From assembly GCF_001425265.1 (NCBI RefSeq), contig NZ_LMEC01000021.1:372001-436000 (forward strand): a stretch of 64,000 bases of DNA, read 5' to 3'. The position numbers and the translations under genes are program-made. Each line of letters opens with the position of its first letter. Position 1 is the stretch's first letter. Positions 15,106-24,462 of this stretch are shown in pieces. This DNA is from Massilia sp. Root418. GTDB lineage: Bacteria; Pseudomonadota; Gammaproteobacteria; Burkholderiales; Burkholderiaceae_D. The notes beneath the pieces were generated by a model. That model had not been told where the DNA came from. It was given only the letters and a program-made list of their open reading frames with translations, and ran no database searches.

Positions 15106-17841
15106 ATGCAGCACCGCACCCGTACATCCCCGCACCGGCTGGCCCGCACATCCATCGCCCTTGCCGTCATGGCCCTTGCCGGACAGGCCGCCGCGCAGGA
15201 AGCCGACGCCTCTGCTTCCGCTACTGCTTCCGCAACCGCTTCCGCTGCCCCCATGCAGAAAGTGGAAGTAACCGGCTCCACCATCAAGCGCGTGGCCAGC
15301 GAAATGGCCTTGCCAGTCACCACCGTCAAGGCCGACGAATTTACCAACGCCGCCCTGACCACCGTGGCCGACGTGGTCACTTCCATGCCGGTGGCGTCCA
15401 CCAACGTGCCCTCGGCCGCCGGCGCCGGCACCAACATGAATATGCGCGGCATCGGCATCAACCGCACCCTGGTGCTGCTCAACGGCCGCCGCATGGTGAA
15501 TGAACCGCTCAGCAACGGTTTCGTCAACGTCGATATGATACCGATGAGCGCCCTGAACCGCGTGGAAGTGCTGCGCGACGGCGCGTCCTCGACCTACGGC
15601 ACGGACGCCATCGGCGGCGTGGTCAACTTCATCACCAAGCGCACCTACAAGGGCTTGAATGTGACCGCGCAGGGCGTGGTGCCGGAAGCGTCAGGCGGCG
15701 GCCGCGAACACCGCCTGAGCATCCTGGGCGGCATCGGCGACCTGGAAGCGGACGGCTGGAACATCTACGCCACGGTGGACACGCACAAGCGCAGCGCGCT
15801 GGCCGCAGCGGACCGCCCTGAGCTGAGCAGCCCTGAACGCCTGGCCGAACTCGGTATCGCGCCGCGCGCGGCCACCGGCAGCTACGCGCAGCCGGCCAAC
15901 GTGTTCTCGCCCAGCACGGGCATCACCGGCAATCCCTATTTCTCCGCCGGCTGCACGCCGCCATACTCCACGCCGGCGCTGCGCAACACCTGCATCCAGA
16001 ATCCCAACTACTACGTGCTGGCGCTGCCGGCCAATTCGCAGACCACCTTCTTCACCAAGGGCAGCCTGAAGCTGTCCGAAGACCACCTGCTGACGGCTGA
16101 ACTGCTGTACGCGAAAGAGCACATCACCACGCAGCGCGCGCCCAGCACCACGGTCGGCTTCAACGGCGCGGTGGCGCAGATCACGCCCAGCAGCCCATAC
16201 TATCCGGGCGGTTCCGCCGGCGTGCCCGCGATCGCGGGTCTGAACGGCTCCACGCTGAACGTGTCCTGGAGCGTGGCCGAGCTGGGCCCGGCCATTGCGC
16301 GCGACCAGCAGCAAGCCACGCGCCTGGTGTTGGCCGACGAGGGCCGCATCGGCAAGTGGGACTACCGGCTGGGCTTCATCTACGGCGCCGGCGAGCGCGA
16401 TTCCTGGTTCCGCCAGGGCTACGTGAATGGCCTGAAGCTGCAGGCGGGCGTGCGCAACGGCGTCCTCAATCCCTTCGGTACCCAGAGCGCGGCGGGCCTG
16501 GCCTACCTGAAGGAGATTTCAGCCGACGGCGGCCAGATCCGCCACACCACCAACCTGTACACCGGCGTGGACCTGACCGTCACGCGCGAACTGATGCAGC
16601 TGGCCGGCGGTGCGCTCACCCTGGCCACCGGCGCCGAGTTTCACCACGACGGCAACAAGGACCGCGCGCTGGACGGCGTGATCGATGTGCCCTATCAGAA
16701 CCGCCTGCCCAGCTTCGCCTCCGGCCACCGCAATATCAGCGCGGTGTTCGTGGAGACCGACCTGCCGGTGACGAAGGAGCTGGACTTCAACATCGCCGCC
16801 CGTGCCGACAGCTATTCCGACTTCGGCAACACCGTCAACCCGAAAGCCAGCTTCCGCTACCAGCCCGCCAGGAACCTGATGCTGCGCGGCTCCGCCAGCA
16901 CCGGCTTCCGCGCGCCCACGCTGTTCGACCGCTACGGCTACCGCCTGCCGGGTGCCACCGCGCTCACCACCAGCCGCTGGGACGATCCGGTGCTGTGCCC
17001 CGGCACGCCCGGCCTGGCGGGCACCGGCAAGGCGGTGGCGGGCGCCAATCCGCTCATCGTGTGCAACGCCCTGCTGCCGGTGCAGCAGGGCAGCAACCCG
17101 GACGTGCTGCCCGAGAAATCGCGCAGCCTCACCCTGGGCGTGGTGCTGGAGCCGATGCGCAACATGATGCTGTCGCTGGACTACTACAACATCCACTTCC
17201 GCAACAGCATCGGCCAGCTGCCGCAGAACGCCATCTTCACCAACCCGGCCAAGTATGCCGACCTGTTCGTGCGCAACGCGGACGGTTCGCTGGCCTACGT
17301 GAAGAACACTGTGATGAACCTGGGCGACCTGCGCACCAGCGGCGTGGACGTGGGCTTCAGCTACGGCTTCCCGAGGCAGCCGGTGGGCGACTTCAAGATA
17401 GCCCTGGACGGCACCTATGTGCACCAGTTCGAGAACCAGAACGAGAAGGATGGCGCCTGGATATCCAACCTGGGCCGCTTCGGTTCCGTCGGTTCGGGCA
17501 ATGTCAGCGCCAGTCCCACCTACACCTTCCGCTGGAAGCACTCGCTGCGCCTGTCGTGGGCCAAGGGCGACTGGTTCTCGCAGCTGACGCAGAACTTCAA
17601 CACCGGCTACCACGATCTGAACAACGTGGCGCCGCAGTACTTCCGCGACATCAAGCCGTACTCGGTGTGGAACCTGACCGCTTCCTACAAGGGCTTCAAG
17701 CACATCACCCTGACCGGCGGCGTGAGCAACCTGTTCGATACCGAGCCGCCTGTCACCAATTCGAATTCCACCGCGTACGCGAACAACATCGCCAGTCCGA
17801 TAGGGCGGGCGTTCAACGCGCGCGTCAGCTACGAGTTTTAA
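15106..17841 (+). CDS. TonB-dependent outer-membrane receptor
   Basis: A 911-residue receptor. The signal peptide ends at about AGQAAAQ (residue 31) and is followed by an Ser/Ala/Thr-rich segment. The TonB-box/plug region starts at VEVTGSTIKR, with the plug motif MNMRGIGINRTLVLLNGRRM and DGASSTYGTDAIGGVVNFIT. A large beta-barrel follows and ends with aromatic ...VSYEF, the outer-membrane insertion signal. GGAGGAG precedes the ATG. It is the OAR/CirA-like receptor type used for large or scarce substrates (sugars, peptides, siderophores). Position next to an enolase-superfamily enzyme and a Dpp-like ABC system suggests it imports their substrate across the outer membrane. Confidence 0.93.
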   Translation: MQHRTRTSPHRLARTSIALAVMALAGQAAAQEADASASATASATASAAPMQKVEVTGSTIKRVASEMALPVTTVKADEFTNAALTTVADVVTSMPVASTNVPSAAGAGTNMNMRGIGINRTLVLLNGRRMVNEPLSNGFVNVDMIPMSALNRVEVLRDGASSTYGTDAIGGVVNFITKRTYKGLNVTAQGVVPEASGGGREHRLSILGGIGDLEADGWNIYATVDTHKRSALAAADRPELSSPERLAELGIAPRAATGSYAQPANVFSPSTGITGNPYFSAGCTPPYSTPALRNTCIQNPNYYVLALPANSQTTFFTKGSLKLSEDHLLTAELLYAKEHITTQRAPSTTVGFNGAVAQITPSSPYYPGGSAGVPAIAGLNGSTLNVSWSVAELGPAIARDQQQATRLVLADEGRIGKWDYRLGFIYGAGERDSWFRQGYVNGLKLQAGVRNGVLNPFGTQSAAGLAYLKEISADGGQIRHTTNLYTGVDLTVTRELMQLAGGALTLATGAEFHHDGNKDRALDGVIDVPYQNRLPSFASGHRNISAVFVETDLPVTKELDFNIAARADSYSDFGNTVNPKASFRYQPARNLMLRGSASTGFRAPTLFDRYGYRLPGATALTTSRWDDPVLCPGTPGLAGTGKAVAGANPLIVCNALLPVQQGSNPDVLPEKSRSLTLGVVLEPMRNMMLSLDYYNIHFRNSIGQLPQNAIFTNPAKYADLFVRNADGSLAYVKNTVMNLGDLRTSGVDVGFSYGFPRQPVGDFKIALDGTYVHQFENQNEKDGAWISNLGRFGSVGSGNVSASPTYTFRWKHSLRLSWAKGDWFSQLTQNFNTGYHDLNNVAPQYFRDIKPYSVWNLTASYKGFKHITLTGGVSNLFDTEPPVTNSNSTAYANNIASPIGRAFNARVSYEF

Positions 17842-17864
17842 GGCCGGCCCCGGCCCGTTTTGGC

Positions 17865-17902
17865 GGGCGCGCCGGGCAGTGCCGGGCGCGTCCCCTTTTT
17901 TT
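17865..17902 (+). terminator. Intercistronic terminator after the TonB receptor
   Basis: A GC-rich stem (GGGCGCGCCGGGC at 17865-17877 with GCCGGGCGCGTCCC at 17881-17894, one bulge and one mismatch) is followed by seven T at 17896-17902. It lies between the receptor and the enolase-family gene and could lower downstream expression relative to the receptor. Confidence 0.65.
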
Positions 17903-17923
17903 GAACCAAATCCGAGACAGCAC

Positions 17924-19078
17924 ATGAAAATCGAACGAGTACAAGGAACCGTCTTCCACTATCTGACCAGCCGCAGCGTCGATAGCGCGGGACACTCGCA
18001 TCCCGGCCCGGAGAAGCGCGCCACCATGGCCATGGTCACCATCACCGCCGACGACGGCAGCAAGGGCTACGCGTTCGGCCCGCCCGAAGTGGTGCGCCCC
18101 CACATCCTGGAGGCGTTTGCGCGCAAGGTGCTGATCGGGCAGGACCCGTTCGACCGCGAACGCCTGTGGCAGGACCTGGTGCACTGGCAGCGCGGCAGCG
18201 CCGGCCAGCTCACCGACCGCGCCCTGGCCGTTATCGAGCAGGCGCTGTGGGACCTGGCCGGCCGCGCGCTGAACACGCCGGTGTACAAGCTGCTGGGCGC
18301 CTACCGCGACAAGGTGCCGGCCTACGGCAGCACCATGTGCGGCGACGAGCTGAAAGGCGGGCTGTCCACGCCGGACGAATACGCGGCCTTCGCCGTCAAG
18401 CTGGTGGAGCGCGGCTACAAGGCCATCAAGCTGCACACCTGGATGCCGCCGGTGTCCTTCGCGCCCAGCGTGTCCATGGACATCAAGGCCTGCGCGGCGG
18501 TGCGCGAGGCGGTGGGCCCGGACGTGGCGCTGATGCTGGACGGGTATCATTGGTACAGCCGCAGCGACGCGCTCACCATCGGCCGCGCGCTGGAACGGCT
18601 CAACTTCGCGTGGTTCGAGGAGATGATGAACGAGCAGAGCATCGCGTCCTACGCCTGGCTGGCCAACCAGCTCGACATCCCCATCGTGGGGCCGGAGTCC
18701 ATCTCGGGCAAGCACCACAGCCGCGCCGACTGGGTGCAGGCAGGCGCCTGCGACATCCTGCGCGCCGGCGTGCCGGGCGTGGGCGGCATCACCCCCACCA
18801 TGAAGGTGGCGGCGCTGGCTGACGCTTTCGGCATGAACTGCGAAGTGCACGGCAACGGCGCGGCCAACCTGGCAGTCACCGCCGCCATCAAGAATTGCGA
18901 GTGGTACGAACGCGGCCTGCTGCACCCCTTCCTCGACTACGACGTGCCGCCGGCTTACCTGCGCAGCCTGCCGGACGCGATGGACGCCGACGGCTTCGTG
19001 CACCTGTCGCAGCAGCCGGGCCTGGGCGAAGACATCGACTTCGACTACATCGCGGCCAGCACCGTGGAATCCTACTAG
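17924..19078 (+). CDS. Enolase-superfamily (mandelate racemase subgroup) enzyme
   Basis: A 384-residue enzyme with an N-terminal capping domain and a TIM-barrel. Mg ligands are Asp206 (LMLDGYHW), Glu232 (WFEEMM) and Glu258 (GPESISG), with the same 26-residue spacings as mandelate racemase. His309 (CEVHGNG) fits the barrel general base and Lys169-x-His171 (IKLHT) the opposite base, where many relatives have KxK. The family abstracts the alpha-proton of carboxylates to racemise, dehydrate or cycloisomerise. I cannot name the substrate; a sugar-acid or hydroxy-acid dehydratase is plausible. ATG 17924 fits the family start. Five ABC genes follow with short gaps. Confidence 0.85.
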   Translation: MKIERVQGTVFHYLTSRSVDSAGHSHPGPEKRATMAMVTITADDGSKGYAFGPPEVVRPHILEAFARKVLIGQDPFDRERLWQDLVHWQRGSAGQLTDRALAVIEQALWDLAGRALNTPVYKLLGAYRDKVPAYGSTMCGDELKGGLSTPDEYAAFAVKLVERGYKAIKLHTWMPPVSFAPSVSMDIKACAAVREAVGPDVALMLDGYHWYSRSDALTIGRALERLNFAWFEEMMNEQSIASYAWLANQLDIPIVGPESISGKHHSRADWVQAGACDILRAGVPGVGGITPTMKVAALADAFGMNCEVHGNGAANLAVTAAIKNCEWYERGLLHPFLDYDVPPAYLRSLPDAMDADGFVHLSQQPGLGEDIDFDYIAASTVESY

Positions 19079-19087
19079 GGCCGGGCC

Positions 19088-20704
19088 ATGAAACGTGCAA
19101 TCAAACGGGCCTGCGGCGGCGCGCTTGCTGCCGCGCTGGCTGCGGCGCTCGCGCTGCCGGTGCCGGCGCTTGCCGCCACCCCGCGCGACCAGCTGGTGAT
19201 CGGCATGAACATGAACAACCTGCTGTCGCTGGACCCGGCCGGCGCCACCGGCAACGACGTGCTGGGCGTGGTGGCCAATCTGTATGACTACCTGGTGGAA
19301 CTCGATCCGCACGACCTGAGCCAGGTGCGCCCGGCGCTGGCTGAACGCTGGGAGATTGCGCCGGACGGCATGAGCCTGACCCTGACGCTGCGCGGCGACG
19401 CGCGCTTCCAGAGCGGCCGCGCGTTGACGGCTGCGGACGCCGCCTGGTCGCTGCAGCGCGTGCTCAAGCTGAACCTGGCCATGGCCTCGCCGTGGAAGAG
19501 CTACGGCTTCAGCGCCGGCAACGCCGAGCGCCTGATCCAGGCGCTGGACGCGCGCACCCTGCGCATCACGCTGCCCGAGCCGACCGACCCCAAGATGGTG
19601 CTGTACACGCTGGGCACCTCGGTCAGCGCGGCTATCCTGGACCGCGACACGGTGCTGGCGCACCAGAAAAACGGCGACCTGGGCGCGGCCTGGCTGCTGA
19701 CCCACGCAGCCGGTTCCGGCCCCTATGCGCTGACCGAGTGGCGCGCCAAGGACGCCATGCTGCTGGACCGCTACGACGGCTACTGGCGCGGCCCGGCCAG
19801 GCTGCGCCGGGTGGTGATGCGGCATGTGCCCGAGTCCCTGTCGCTGCGCTTCATGATCGCGCGCGGCGACGTCGACCTGGCGGCCGGCATGGCCGGCCCC
19901 GACATCGAGGCGCTGAAGCACGACGCCAGCGCGGTGGTGCAGCCGGTGCTGCGCGGCACCTCCTACTATGTGGCGGTGAGCATGAAGGACGCGAAATTCG
20001 CCGACAAGCGGGTGCGGCTGGCGCTGCGCAAGCTGATCGACTACGACGGCATCAACAAGGCCATCATGCCGCACTACGGCGTGGCGCACCAGCGTCCGGT
20101 GATGATAGGCCTGGCGGCCACGCTGCCCGACCCCGGCTACAAGCTGGACGTGGCCGCGGCGAAGCAGCTGCTGGCGGAAGCGGGCTACCCGGACGGCTTC
20201 CGCACCACCATCAAGGTGCTGTCCGATCCGCCCATGATCAACATCGCCACCGCGCTGCAGGGCACGCTGGCGCAGGCTGGCATCCAGGCCAGCATCCAGT
20301 CCGGGACCGGCAACCAGGTGTACGGCGCCATGCGCGACCGAAAATTCGAGATCGTGGTGGGGCGGGGCGGCGGCGGCGTGGAGCCGCATCCGCACGCCAA
20401 CCTGCGCGCGCTGGTCTACAACCCGGACAACCGCGACGCCGCCAAGCTGACCAACTTCCAGGGCTGGCGCACCTCCTTCCACAGCCCGGCGATCAACCGG
20501 CTGATCGAGCAGGCGGTGCGCGAGCGCGACCCGGACGCGCAGAACGCCATGTACCGCGAAGTGCAGCAGCTGTACGACAGTGAGGTGGGCGCGATCCAGC
20601 CAATCTCGCAGATGCTGGAGACCGTGGTGCTGAGCAAGCGGGTGCACGGCTACGTGGGGCATCCCTCGGCCACCACCCACCTGCGGGACGTCTACAAAGA
20701 TTAG
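19088..20704 (+). CDS. ABC transporter periplasmic substrate-binding protein, SBP family 5
   Basis: A 538-residue exported protein with a clear Sec signal peptide (MKRAIKRACGG...LPVPALAA) and no lipobox. The mature part shows the family 5 (DppA/OppA/NikA) pattern: LDPAGATGNDVLGVVANLYDYLVELDP, then LAERWEIAPDGMSLTLTLRGDARFQSG, and EAGYPDGF further on. It captures peptides, opines or sugar-acid conjugates for the permease encoded next. It is the first gene of a complete dppABCDF-like set. The ligand is unknown. Confidence 0.92.
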   Translation: MKRAIKRACGGALAAALAAALALPVPALAATPRDQLVIGMNMNNLLSLDPAGATGNDVLGVVANLYDYLVELDPHDLSQVRPALAERWEIAPDGMSLTLTLRGDARFQSGRALTAADAAWSLQRVLKLNLAMASPWKSYGFSAGNAERLIQALDARTLRITLPEPTDPKMVLYTLGTSVSAAILDRDTVLAHQKNGDLGAAWLLTHAAGSGPYALTEWRAKDAMLLDRYDGYWRGPARLRRVVMRHVPESLSLRFMIARGDVDLAAGMAGPDIEALKHDASAVVQPVLRGTSYYVAVSMKDAKFADKRVRLALRKLIDYDGINKAIMPHYGVAHQRPVMIGLAATLPDPGYKLDVAAAKQLLAEAGYPDGFRTTIKVLSDPPMINIATALQGTLAQAGIQASIQSGTGNQVYGAMRDRKFEIVVGRGGGGVEPHPHANLRALVYNPDNRDAAKLTNFQGWRTSFHSPAINRLIEQAVRERDPDAQNAMYREVQQLYDSEVGAIQPISQMLETVVLSKRVHGYVGHPSATTHLRDVYKD

Positions 20705-20736
20705 ACGCCCGCCCATAAAAATAACGGAGACACATC

Positions 20737-21759
20737 ATGAATGCTTTCTGGGCACGCGCCGGCACCATGCGAACGCGCTTGCTCAGCACCCTGGCCACGC
20801 TGCTTGGCTTGCTGGTGCTGACCTTCTTCATCGGCAGGGTAATGCCGATCGATCCCGTGCTGTCCATCGTCGGCCCGGACGCGGATGCGTCCACCTACCG
20901 CGAGGCGGCGGCCCGCCTGGGCCTGGACCAGCCGCTGTGGGTGCAGTTCGGGCGCTACCTGGCCGAACTGGCGCAGGGCAACCTGGGTACTTCGCTGCTG
21001 ACCGGTAACGCCGTCAGCGCCGACATCGCGCGGGTGTTTCCCGCCACGGCGGAACTGGCCACGCTGGCCATCGTGCTGGGCGTGCTGGCCGGCGTGCCGC
21101 TGGGCGTGTGGGCCGCCAGCCGGCGCGGCCGGCTGGTGGACCACGTGGTGCGCGTCATCAGCCTGGCGGGCCATTCCACGCCGGTGTTCTGGTTCGCCAT
21201 GATGGGACTGCTGGTGTTCTACGCCTGGCTGGGCTGGGCCGGCGGTTCGGGGCGCATTGCGCTGGCCTATGACGGCGCCATTCCGCGCGTGACCGGCTTG
21301 CTGCTGGTCGACACGCTGCTGGCCGGGAACCGGGACGCATTCGCCAACAGCGTCAAGCACATCCTGCTGCCGGCCTGCATCCTCGGCCTGCACTCGATGG
21401 CCTACATCAGCCGCATGACGCGCAGCTTCATGCTGGCGCAGCTGTCGCAGGAGTACATCCTCACCGCGCGCGTGAAGGGGTTGTCGGAAGCGGCGGTGAT
21501 CTGGCGCCACGCTTTCCGCAACATCCTGGTGCAACTGCTCACCATCGTTGCGCTGGCCTACGGCGGTTTGCTGGAAGGCGCGGTCCTGATCGAGACCGTG
21601 TTTGCCTGGCCGGGTTTCGGCCAGTACCTGACCAACAGCCTGCTGCTGGGCGATATGAATTCGGTGATGGGGTGCGTGCTGCTGGTCGGCGTCATCTTCG
21701 TCACGCTCAACCTCGTCTCGGACGCCTTGTACCAAGTTTTCGACCCACGGATGCATTGA
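20737..21759 (+). CDS. ABC transporter permease, DppB-like
   Basis: A 340-residue inner-membrane permease with an N-terminal membrane helix (TLATLLGLLVLTFFIGRVMPIDPV), a periplasmic loop, then five more helices. The cytoplasmic coupling (EAA) loop is ARVKGLSEAAVIWRHAFRN. It pairs with the DppC-like protein to form the channel. The stop codon overlaps the next gene's ATG (ATTGATG), indicating translational coupling. Confidence 0.93.
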   Translation: MNAFWARAGTMRTRLLSTLATLLGLLVLTFFIGRVMPIDPVLSIVGPDADASTYREAAARLGLDQPLWVQFGRYLAELAQGNLGTSLLTGNAVSADIARVFPATAELATLAIVLGVLAGVPLGVWAASRRGRLVDHVVRVISLAGHSTPVFWFAMMGLLVFYAWLGWAGGSGRIALAYDGAIPRVTGLLLVDTLLAGNRDAFANSVKHILLPACILGLHSMAYISRMTRSFMLAQLSQEYILTARVKGLSEAAVIWRHAFRNILVQLLTIVALAYGGLLEGAVLIETVFAWPGFGQYLTNSLLLGDMNSVMGCVLLVGVIFVTLNLVSDALYQVFDPRMH

Positions 21760-22709
21760 TGCTGACACCTACCATGCCTGCTGTCCCCGACCCAAGCGTC
21801 GCCTCCGGCACCGCGCCGGCACTGCCGCCCCGCGCGGCCGGCCCCTCCGGCTCCGCCTCCGCCGCTTCCGCGCTGCGCGAATCGCTGCGGCGCGCGCTGC
21901 GCCACCTGCTGCTCAATCCCATGACCCTGGCGGGCCTGGTCGTGATCCTGCTGCTAATCGCGGTGGCCTGCTGCGCGCCCTGGATCGCCACCCACGACCC
22001 GATGCGCCAGGACCTGGCCGCCACTTTGCAGGCGCCCGGCGCCGCGCACTGGTTCGGCACCGACGAATACGGCCGCGACACCTTCAGCCGCCTGGTCTAC
22101 GGCGCCCGCACCACCCTGTACATCGTCGGCCTGGTCACCATCGTGGTCGGGCCGGTCGGACTGGCGGTGGGCGCCACGTCCGGCTACTTCGGCGGCTGGG
22201 TGGACACGCTGTTCATGCGCATCACCGACATCTTCATCTCCTTCCCCAGCCTGGTGCTGGCGCTGGCCTTCGTGGCGGCGCTCGGGCCCGGCCTGGAGCA
22301 CGCGGTGATCGCCATCGCGCTCACGGCATGGCCGCCCATCGCCCGCCTGGCGCGCGCCGAAACGCGCACCCTGCGCAAGGCCGACTTCGTGGCTGCGGTG
22401 CAGCTGCAGGGCGCCTCGCCGCTGCGCATCCTGGTGCGGCACATCGCGCCGCTGTGCCTGTCCTCGGTGCTGGTGCGGCTGACCATGAACATGGCCGGCA
22501 TCATCCTGACCGCCGCCGGCCTGGGCTTCCTGGGACTGGGGGCGCAGCCGCCGTCGGCCGAGTGGGGTGCGATGATCTCGGCCGGGCGCCGCTACATGAT
22601 GGAGTGCTGGTGGCTGGTGGCCATGCCCGGCGCCGCCATCATGGTGGTCAGCCTGGCCTTCAACCTGCTGGGCGACGGCCTGCGCGACGTGTTTGACCCG
22701 CGCAGCTGA
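21759..22709 (+). CDS. ABC transporter permease, DppC-like
   Basis: A 316-residue permease. After a 40-residue Pro/Ala/Ser-rich cytoplasmic tail come membrane helices starting at NPMTLAGLVVILLLIAVACCAPWI, the WFGTDEYGRDTFSRLVYGARTTL signature of this subfamily, and the coupling loop RKADFVAAVQLQGASPLRILVRHIAP. The start is ATG 21759, overlapping the dppB-like stop. It is part of the Dpp-type transporter. Confidence 0.93.
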   Translation: MLTPTMPAVPDPSVASGTAPALPPRAAGPSGSASAASALRESLRRALRHLLLNPMTLAGLVVILLLIAVACCAPWIATHDPMRQDLAATLQAPGAAHWFGTDEYGRDTFSRLVYGARTTLYIVGLVTIVVGPVGLAVGATSGYFGGWVDTLFMRITDIFISFPSLVLALAFVAALGPGLEHAVIAIALTAWPPIARLARAETRTLRKADFVAAVQLQGASPLRILVRHIAPLCLSSVLVRLTMNMAGIILTAAGLGFLGLGAQPPSAEWGAMISAGRRYMMECWWLVAMPGAAIMVVSLAFNLLGDGLRDVFDPRS

Positions 22710-22720
22710 GAGGAATGACA

Positions 22721-23575
22721 ATGACAAGCAAAGAGACCAAGCTGGAAGTGGAAGACCTGAGCGTGCGCTTCGCCACGCGCGACGGGCTGGTGGACGCCGT
22801 GCGCGGTGTGTCGTTCAAGCTGGGGCGCGAGAAGCTGGCGATTGTCGGCGAATCCGGTTCCGGCAAATCGACCGTGGGGCGCACGCTGCTCAAGCTGCAC
22901 CCGGCCAGCGCCCGCATCGACGCGCGCGTGCTGCGCTTCGGCGACACCGACCTGCTGCAGGCCGGCGAGAAGCAGATGCGCGCGATACGCGGCCAGCGCA
23001 TGTCCATGATCATGCAGGACCCGAAATACTCGCTGAACCCGGTGATGAAGGTGGGCGACCAGATCGCCGAAGCCGTGCTGGCGCATGAAGGCGGACGGCG
23101 GCTGCCGCGCGCCGAAGTGCGCGAGCGCGTGATATCCATGCTGGAGCAGGTGCGCATCCGCGAGCCGCAGCGCGTGTACGACCGCTACCCGCACGAAGTG
23201 TCCGGCGGCATGGGCCAGCGCATCATGATCGCGATGATGTTGATTCCGAATCCCGAAGTGGTGATCGCCGACGAGCCGACCTCCGCGCTGGACGTGTCGG
23301 TACGCGCGCAGGTGCTGTCGGTGCTGGACGACCTGGTGGGGCAGCGCGACCTGGGCCTGATCTTCATCAGCCACGACCTGAATCTGGTGCGCAGCTTCTG
23401 CGACCGCGTGCTGGTGATGTATGCGGGGCGGGTGGTGGAGTCCATCGCGGCGGCGGACCTGGACAACGCGCAGCATCCCTACACCCGGGGCCTGCTGGCC
23501 GCGCTGCCCAGCATCGACGTGCGGCGCCCGGTGCTGCCGGTGCTGCAGCGCGATCCCAACTGGCTAACCCACTAG
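22721..23575 (+). CDS. ABC transporter ATPase, DppD-like
   Basis: A 284-residue ATP-binding subunit with Walker A GESGSGKST, ABC signature SGGMGQR, Walker B VVIADEPTSALD and the switch His in FISHDL. The C-terminal extension (HPYTRGLLAALPSIDVRRP) is the oligopeptide-type tail, though the usual iron-sulfur cysteine cluster of that tail is not present. AGAGG at 22709-22713 suits ATG 22721 better than ATG 22715, which lies 1 base from it. Confidence 0.93.
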   Translation: MTSKETKLEVEDLSVRFATRDGLVDAVRGVSFKLGREKLAIVGESGSGKSTVGRTLLKLHPASARIDARVLRFGDTDLLQAGEKQMRAIRGQRMSMIMQDPKYSLNPVMKVGDQIAEAVLAHEGGRRLPRAEVRERVISMLEQVRIREPQRVYDRYPHEVSGGMGQRIMIAMMLIPNPEVVIADEPTSALDVSVRAQVLSVLDDLVGQRDLGLIFISHDLNLVRSFCDRVLVMYAGRVVESIAAADLDNAQHPYTRGLLAALPSIDVRRPVLPVLQRDPNWLTH

Positions 23576-23586
23576 GAGTGCGATCC

Positions 23587-24348
23587 ATGATCACGGTAAA
23601 CGACCTGGCGCTGACATTCGGCAGCGGCGCCCAGCGCAACAAGGTATTGAACGAAGTGGGTTTCTCGGTGGCGGAAGGGGAGGTGTTCGGGCTGGTGGGC
23701 GAATCCGGCTCGGGCAAGAGCACGGTGCTGCGCTGCCTGGCCGGGCTGTATTCGCACTGGGAAGGCGACATGCGCGTCGCCGGCCGGCCGCTGGGCCGCG
23801 CGATAGACCGCGAGCGTTGCCGGCTGATGCAGATGGTGTTCCAGGACCCGTACGGCTCGCTGCATCCGCGCCACACGGTGGACACGGCCTTGTCCGAGCC
23901 GCTGAAGATCCACAAGATGGACAACATCGGCGAGCGGGTGCGGCAGATGCTGCTGAAAGTGGGACTGAACGATTCGTTCCGCTACCGTTATCCGCACCAG
24001 ATGTCCGGCGGGCAGCGGCAGCGCGTGGCGATCGCGCGCGCGCTGATCCTGGAGCCGCGCATCCTGCTGCTGGACGAGCCCACGTCGGCGCTGGACGTAT
24101 CGGTGCAGGCCGAAATCCTGAACCTGCTGGCCGACCTGCGCGCCCGGGAAGGCCTGACGTACATCCTGGTCACCCACGACCTGGGCGTGGTGGTGCACCT
24201 GTGCGACCGCGTGGCGGTGATGCAGCAGGGACGCATCGTCGACACGCTGGACAGCGCCCTGCTCAGCAGCGGCGGCGCTACCCATCCCTATACCCGCAGC
24301 CTGGTTGCGGCGACGCGTAGTTACAGCAGGGAGCAGGCGGCTGCTTGA
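23587..24348 (+). CDS. ABC transporter ATPase, DppF-like
   Basis: A 253-residue second ATPase with Walker A GESGSGKST, signature SGGQRQR, Walker B ILLLDEPTSALD and the HPYTRSLVAA tail motif. It forms a heterodimer with the DppD-like subunit. TAGGAG, part of the upstream stop, lies 8 bases before ATG 23587. It is somewhat shorter than typical DppF (about 320), ending soon after the ATPase core. It is the last gene of the locus; two inverted palindromes follow. Confidence 0.92.
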   Translation: MITVNDLALTFGSGAQRNKVLNEVGFSVAEGEVFGLVGESGSGKSTVLRCLAGLYSHWEGDMRVAGRPLGRAIDRERCRLMQMVFQDPYGSLHPRHTVDTALSEPLKIHKMDNIGERVRQMLLKVGLNDSFRYRYPHQMSGGQRQRVAIARALILEPRILLLDEPTSALDVSVQAEILNLLADLRAREGLTYILVTHDLGVVVHLCDRVAVMQQGRIVDTLDSALLSSGGATHPYTRSLVAATRSYSREQAAA

Positions 24349-24358
24349 TGCAAGGGCC

Positions 24359-24391
24359 GGCGGGTTACGGCTGCGCCTAACCCGCTCTACG
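24359..24391. repeat. Dispersed palindrome, copy D
   Basis: GGCGGGTTA at 24359-24367 with TAACCCGCT at 24378-24386 (one end mismatch), then CTACG. It lies 10 bases after the transporter's last stop. With copy E it forms an inverted pair separated by 32 bases between two convergent genes, a likely bidirectional transcription end. Confidence 0.75.
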
Positions 24392-24423
24392 GAGGCAAGG
24401 AGGCGGACCTGAAATTGACAGGG

Positions 24424-24458
24424 CGTAGGGCGGGTTAGCCGGAACGGCGTAACCCGCC
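24424..24458. repeat. Dispersed palindrome, copy E
   Basis: CGTAGGGCGGGTTA from 24424, with GGCGGGTTA at 24429-24437 pairing with TAACCCGCC at 24450-24458. It is opposite in orientation to copy D and ends 4 bases before the stop of the UraD-AllC gene. Confidence 0.8.
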
Positions 24459-24462
24459 TATC

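Noticed and set aside
17825-20716. Minus-strand open frame of 963 codons opposite the enolase-like and SBP genes
   Set aside because: Same shadow-frame composition, no domain, and both opposing genes are clearly real.
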